A DNA stretch of 34,061 nucleotides, taken from assembly GCA_002416505.1 (NCBI GenBank), contig DIAM01000009.1:42499-76559 (forward strand), in the 5' to 3' direction. The DNA is from Gammaproteobacteria bacterium UBA5078 (GTDB lineage: Bacteria > Pseudomonadota > Gammaproteobacteria > Pseudomonadales > Pseudohongiellaceae). The notes beneath the pieces are model-generated. The model did not search any database and was not told the DNA's origin. It worked only from the letters and a program-made list of their open reading frames with translations. Below, piece by piece: positions 30,022 through 34,061 of this stretch; position 1 is the stretch's first letter, and each line of letters begins with the position of its first letter. The position numbers and the translations under genes are program-made.

Positions 30022-33000
30022 ATGGCTACAGACTACCAGCTCCCAACAGATCCATGTTTCGATGGATCTGAGCGCTCATTTTTATTCATCGATGCGCATA
30101 ATAATGAAATCGCTCAGCTGGCCACCTACAGTCTAGTGCCTACCGTTGCATTGTCCGATGATGACGAAATTCTGAGGCAGATCAGTTCTCGAATTCAGGG
30201 TAAATGCATTGACGCATTGCACATTATGGCCCACGGCACGCGCGATGCCATCGTGATAGGCAATACGCTGGTTGACAGTGACTACCTGCTTCGCCATGAG
30301 GAGCAGATTGCCTGCTGGAATGTGCGTGAGATACTGCTTTGGAGTTGTCAGGTTGGGAGTGCCGGACGTCTGGTGAGAACTCTGGAACTCTTGACCGGCG
30401 CGCGGGTGCTAGCCAGTGACGAGCCGCTGGGCAACTGCCCGAACGGTGCGAACTGGACCCTAGGCGATGCCTCGCACCCGGCAGCACTGCCAGTCGATGC
30501 GAAGGCGGCGAACAATTGGCAGCACCAACTGGGATCTCTGAGCTTCACAGCGCCAATCTACCTAGTAACCAGCACGGTTGGCAAGGAAACTAATAGCCAT
30601 TCGTTCAGTACGACAGCAGTGGCTTCTTCGTACACGATCACTGATGGCAGCGGCGGACAAAATTTTTCCGGTAATGACGTGATTGTCAAGCTAACTTTTG
30701 GCGGTAACGATGTCTACGGGTGGATCAGTCGCCCCATCAAGGTGGGTGGACAGGTCAAGGGTTTCTATTTTTGGAAAGACGCAACCTTTACCGACTACAC
30801 CAATGCAACGGCTGCAAGTAACTCAGACCCGGATTCGCTCCAGGCAAACAACACGGGATACCTGCTTGTCGTGCCCGGTGAGCAGTCTTTCTTCTCAAGT
30901 GGCTCTATCGGCTCGTCGTCTGACCGGGTAGACAGTGCGCTCAACCAGTTTACGGCTAATGCCGCGCCCGTGGCCGTTGCCGACGTGTCCGACCTGACGC
31001 TCACTGCCGGACAGTCCGGCGGCCCCGCGCTCGAGGCGGGCTACAACGTGTCAACGGTTAATGCGATCGGCAATGTGCTGACCAACGATACCGACACGAA
31101 TGCTGGCGATACTAAGACGGTAGTCAATGCAGGGGTGTCTAACGCCGATCAATCTGTAACAGTCTCAACTACTTCAGCTGACGGGCGTGCGGTCACAGGT
31201 ACGTATGGCACATTGACGATTGGAGCAGACGGCTCCTACAGTTACGTTGTTGCAAATAACAATGCTGCAGTACAGCAACTTCGCTTATCGACCAACACAC
31301 TGTCCGATGTTTTTGTTTACCAGATGAGTGATGGAAGTGGTGCGAAGTCCACCACGACGCTGACCGTCAAGATTAAAGGCAGTAACGACGCCCCCACTGC
31401 TAACATTGATTACGGAACGGCCAAGGAAACCCAAGGCATTGTGGGGTACATCGCGACCGGCAACGTGCTGACCAACGACACGGATGTGGACGGATTTTCG
31501 GAATCAAAATCCATCGTAGGAATCACCGGGTCGGCTACGGGGGCTAACACGGGTGGGGCGACGGTGCTGTCGTTCGCAGTTCTGCCGGGCGGCGTGGGCG
31601 TCGGCGATTTCGTCTTTGACGGCACAGCAGACGGCCTCGGCGACACCACCGCCAACAAGGATTCGGCTGTTCCTCTGAAAACAGTTGGCAACGTGAACAT
31701 CACCGTCACGGGTGTCGATCTAACTGCCAATACCTTTACGCTCAGCGGTGTACCATCGCCTGCTCTTTCTGGCAGTCAGATTCTTGGATTCGCTAATAAC
31801 TTAGCCGGGGCAGGATACAAGGAAGCGTCTATCAGCTCGGCTGCGCCAAGCGCTACCACTACGGTAAACCTGAGCTCGATCAGCGGCACTGTCGCCCAGG
31901 GAATGACGCTGTCGGGCACCAGCGTGACGGTGTCTTCGGTCACTTACGATGGCAGCGGTAACGTAACCGGCGTCACTTTAAGCAGCGCTACTGCCGTATC
32001 GGGTTCAGTGACATTTACTTCCAGCGCTGATACACAATTGACTGGACGTCACGGCACTCTGACCCTTAATTCCAACGGGACATACACCTACACTCCAACA
32101 ATCAACAACCCAAACCTGCTGGAAGGGCAGACAGCGGTCGAATCGTTCAATTACACCATGCAGGACACAGCAGGTGTCACCAGCAACAGCCAATTGCTGA
32201 TCACGGTATATGGAACCGGCTCGAACGATCCAGTGGTTGCAGCAGATGTATCTGGTACAACCGGCACATCTGTAGCTGCAGTCGAAGCCGTTGGTTCAGC
32301 TGCGGGAACGAATGCAACTGGAAATGTTCTCACCAACGATTCAACGGCATCAGGAACCAATGTTATCAGCGGTATCAAGCTAGCAAGTTCGGTTTCATCG
32401 ACAGCTGTAACAGCTGGTACATCCTCCACTGATGGTACGGCAATTGTTGGCGCCTATGGCACGCTGACCATTGGCGCCAATGGCACGTACAGTTATGCGC
32501 CTAACAATAGCAATTCGACGGTCAACGCACTCAATTCCGGCGGTACGCTTAGCGAAACATTTGTCTATACCGTCAAAAACGGACTTAAGCAGGCAGACAC
32601 AACCACTGATTCTGTATCGAACACAACCCTGACCGTTGTGATCAATGGCGCTAATGATCTTCCCTCGGCTTCCAATGACACTGCGGCTGCGGTCGAAGCA
32701 AGTGGTGTTAGCAACGCAACTCCTGGTATCGATCCAGTCGGGAACGTACTGAATAACGACAGCGATATAGACAACGCAGCTTCTAGCCTCACGGTTAGCA
32801 GGGCTGGCACAGGTTCTGCAAACACCAGCGTCACAGTAAGCTCTACTTCCGTCAGTAGTGCGCTAAGCGTGGCCGGAACTTACGGAACACTTGCCATCGG
32901 TGCCGACGGTAGCTGGAAATACACGGTTGACCAAAACAACACCACCGTGAATGGCCGAGCTACATCCGATGCTGCTCTTACAGATACCTTTACCTATGAA

Positions 33001-34061
33001 ATTTCTGATGGCTCGGGGGGTACGCAAACAGCTACTCTTACATTAAGTATCTCTGGTGTGGACGACACCTTGAGCGTGAATGATGTATATGTCAATGAAG
33101 CTTCGCCATACGCTATCTTCAAAGTGACAGGTCCGGTAGGCCAACAAGTGACTCTTGCTTTGGGTAACACTACAGGACTTTCTGGCGCAGATGCGAAAGC
33201 TACAATTACAGCTCCGGGCGATCTGGGCAATGATTCAGCGGTGACATTACAAGTCTACATAGCTGGCACATGGTCAGACTATTCAGCTTCATTGGGTATT
33301 CCTGCCGGTGGCACTTTGCTGGTCCGCGTTCCTGTTAGAAATGATATTGCGCATGAAGGTAATGAATCCTTCACGTTAGACGCTACAAGTGGCGGTTCGA
33401 CCGTGCGGGGCATAGGAACCATCGGCGACGAAGCCGAAGGCTCCATCTTTATTGAGAGTAACACCACTGGCAACGCCGATACATCTGGAACTGGTTACCC
33501 CTCACAGCTGGATGATGACCGTGGCATCACGGTGAGCAGCCCGACAGTCAACGAAGGCTCCCAGCATGCAGTGTTCAGCGTTGGAGTCACCAGCGGGCAG
33601 AACGTGAGTCTGGCGTTGGCCAACGGCAGCAGCACGCCAGCTACTGGGGGTAGCACGACACCCACTGACGGCAGCGTTGACTATAGCAACAACGCACTGC
33701 AGTACTCGCTGGACAAGGGCTTAACGTGGAGTAACTACACAGCAGCGTTCAATGCCACGCTGACCAATAGTGCGACAGCGCTGCTGGTGCGCACGACAGT
33801 AGTCAACGACACAGTGGTGGATAACAACGAGACGTTCACGCTGACAGTCACACCTACGGGCGGCGCGGCAGTGGTAGGAACTGCAACCATCAAAGACGAT
33901 GGCACTGGCGACATCTTCAATAGCGACGGCTCTCTGGACACGACTACTCCCAAGAATGATGACCGCGCGGTGACGGTGAGCAGCCCGACAGTCAACGAAG
34001 GCTCCCAGCATGCAGTGTTCAGCGTTGGAGTCACCAGTGGGCAGAACGTGAGTCTGGCGTT
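30022..34061 (+). CDS. Giant repeat adhesin: DUF4347, VCBS and Calx-beta-like repeats (3' end outside window)
   Basis: The frame is open from the ATG at 30022 to the window end: 1346 complete codons, and more beyond. Residues about 12-170 match DUF4347 (IDALHIMAHGTRDAIVIGN, ILLWSCQVGS and VLASDEPLGN), which heads many RTX-type adhesins. VCBS-like repeats follow (about 30960-33060), each with NVLTNDTD-like loops, YGTLTIGADGSYSY and G-S/A-N-D-x-P joints. From about 33061 come Calx-beta-like modules; two, 444 bases apart, share 87 of 88 bases in their first part. No signal peptide is present, as expected for type I secretion. A C-terminal RTX/secretion signal should lie beyond the window. It starts after a weak ribosome binding site; no alternative in-frame start exists upstream. 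Confidence 0.9.
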   Translation, partial: MATDYQLPTDPCFDGSERSFLFIDAHNNEIAQLATYSLVPTVALSDDDEILRQISSRIQGKCIDALHIMAHGTRDAIVIGNTLVDSDYLLRHEEQIACWNVREILLWSCQVGSAGRLVRTLELLTGARVLASDEPLGNCPNGANWTLGDASHPAALPVDAKAANNWQHQLGSLSFTAPIYLVTSTVGKETNSHSFSTTAVASSYTITDGSGGQNFSGNDVIVKLTFGGNDVYGWISRPIKVGGQVKGFYFWKDATFTDYTNATAASNSDPDSLQANNTGYLLVVPGEQSFFSSGSIGSSSDRVDSALNQFTANAAPVAVADVSDLTLTAGQSGGPALEAGYNVSTVNAIGNVLTNDTDTNAGDTKTVVNAGVSNADQSVTVSTTSADGRAVTGTYGTLTIGADGSYSYVVANNNAAVQQLRLSTNTLSDVFVYQMSDGSGAKSTTTLTVKIKGSNDAPTANIDYGTAKETQGIVGYIATGNVLTNDTDVDGFSESKSIVGITGSATGANTGGATVLSFAVLPGGVGVGDFVFDGTADGLGDTTANKDSAVPLKTVGNVNITVTGVDLTANTFTLSGVPSPALSGSQILGFANNLAGAGYKEASISSAAPSATTTVNLSSISGTVAQGMTLSGTSVTVSSVTYDGSGNVTGVTLSSATAVSGSVTFTSSADTQLTGRHGTLTLNSNGTYTYTPTINNPNLLEGQTAVESFNYTMQDTAGVTSNSQLLITVYGTGSNDPVVAADVSGTTGTSVAAVEAVGSAAGTNATGNVLTNDSTASGTNVISGIKLASSVSSTAVTAGTSSTDGTAIVGAYGTLTIGANGTYSYAPNNSNSTVNALNSGGTLSETFVYTVKNGLKQADTTTDSVSNTTLTVVINGANDLPSASNDTAAAVEASGVSNATPGIDPVGNVLNNDSDIDNAASSLTVSRAGTGSANTSVTVSSTSVSSALSVAGTYGTLAIGADGSWKYTVDQNNTTVNGRATSDAALTDTFTYEISDGSGGTQTATLTLSISGVDDTLSVNDVYVNEASPYAIFKVTGPVGQQVTLALGNTTGLSGADAKATITAPGDLGNDSAVTLQVYIAGTWSDYSASLGIPAGGTLLVRVPVRNDIAHEGNESFTLDATSGGSTVRGIGTIGDEAEGSIFIESNTTGNADTSGTGYPSQLDDDRGITVSSPTVNEGSQHAVFSVGVTSGQNVSLALANGSSTPATGGSTTPTDGSVDYSNNALQYSLDKGLTWSNYTAAFNATLTNSATALLVRTTVVNDTVVDNNETFTLTVTPTGGAAVVGTATIKDDGTGDIFNSDGSLDTTTPKNDDRAVTVSSPTVNEGSQHAVFSVGVTSGQNVSLA
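33517..34061 (+). repeat. 444-bp in-frame tandem repeat in the adhesin
   Basis: Two modules start at GATGACCG (33514 and 33958). Positions 33529-33616 and 33973-34060 differ at one base (AGC/AGT, silent). The period of 444 bases equals 148 codons, so array length can change without a frameshift. The second unit runs off the window edge. Confidence 0.9.

Noticed and set aside
31410..34034. Many minus-strand ORFs of 60-106 codons in the adhesin region
   Set aside because: Shadows of the low-complexity, Thr/Ser/Val-rich plus-strand frame, which is open from 30022 to the window end.

Overview
The window looks like the chromosome of a free-living, probably aquatic Gammaproteobacterium. This is inferred from gene families, not from any marker gene: a YqjD/YqjE-type membrane-protein cluster, YdcH, a DksA-type C4 zinc finger, Do/Deg protease, NhaC antiporter, DadA/OrdL-type flavoenzymes and many small envelope lipoproteins. 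No rRNA, tRNA or CRISPR array was seen.

Layout. (1) 1-3115: the end of an alginate-export-type outer-membrane protein, an aldo/keto reductase and a secreted esterase-like hydrolase. (2) 3484-10174: a run of small envelope and stress-type genes (DUF883, YqjE-like, PLDc_N-like, DUF4398 lipoprotein, OmpA lipoprotein, DUF5924/DUF2914 protein, YdcH, DksA-like, BON lipoprotein), including two short genes of 55 and 53 codons. (3) 10287-14858: a same-strand run of two FAD amino-acid/amine oxidoreductases, an NhaC-type antiporter and a c-type cytochrome. (4) 15114-19546: exported alpha/beta hydrolase, Tat-exported dienelactone hydrolase, a decayed ridA copy and a PQQ dehydrogenase with an N-terminal cytochrome c domain. 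(5) 19547-22816: a dispersed repeat, a membrane protein, nested IS remnants, a Do-family protease and a decayed fragment of nhaC. (6) 22836-23788: a second, nearly identical copy of the cytochrome, followed by an exported RidA. (7) 23861-29078: a lower-GC island with a NERD nuclease, a Nudix-methyltransferase fusion and a 1122-residue PLD/helicase/S24-like/DUF3427 protein. (8) 29100-29569: a hairpin cluster and the second copy of the dispersed repeat. (9) 30022 to the end: a very large repeat adhesin (DUF4347, VCBS repeats, Calx-beta-like 148-residue repeats) that runs off the window.

How parts fit together. The flavoenzymes, antiporter, c-type cytochrome and exported RidA look like one amine or amino-acid oxidation module. 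It appears to have been duplicated: one copy kept nhaC and the cytochrome, with a broken ridA about 2.4 kb further on; the other kept the cytochrome and ridA, with only a fragment of nhaC. The strongest candidate for an undescribed system is the overlapping Nudix-methyltransferase and PLD-helicase pair, because the helicase carries an embedded LexA/UmuD-like S24 domain whose catalytic lysine position appears to be arginine. Its role in phage defence or DNA damage is inference.
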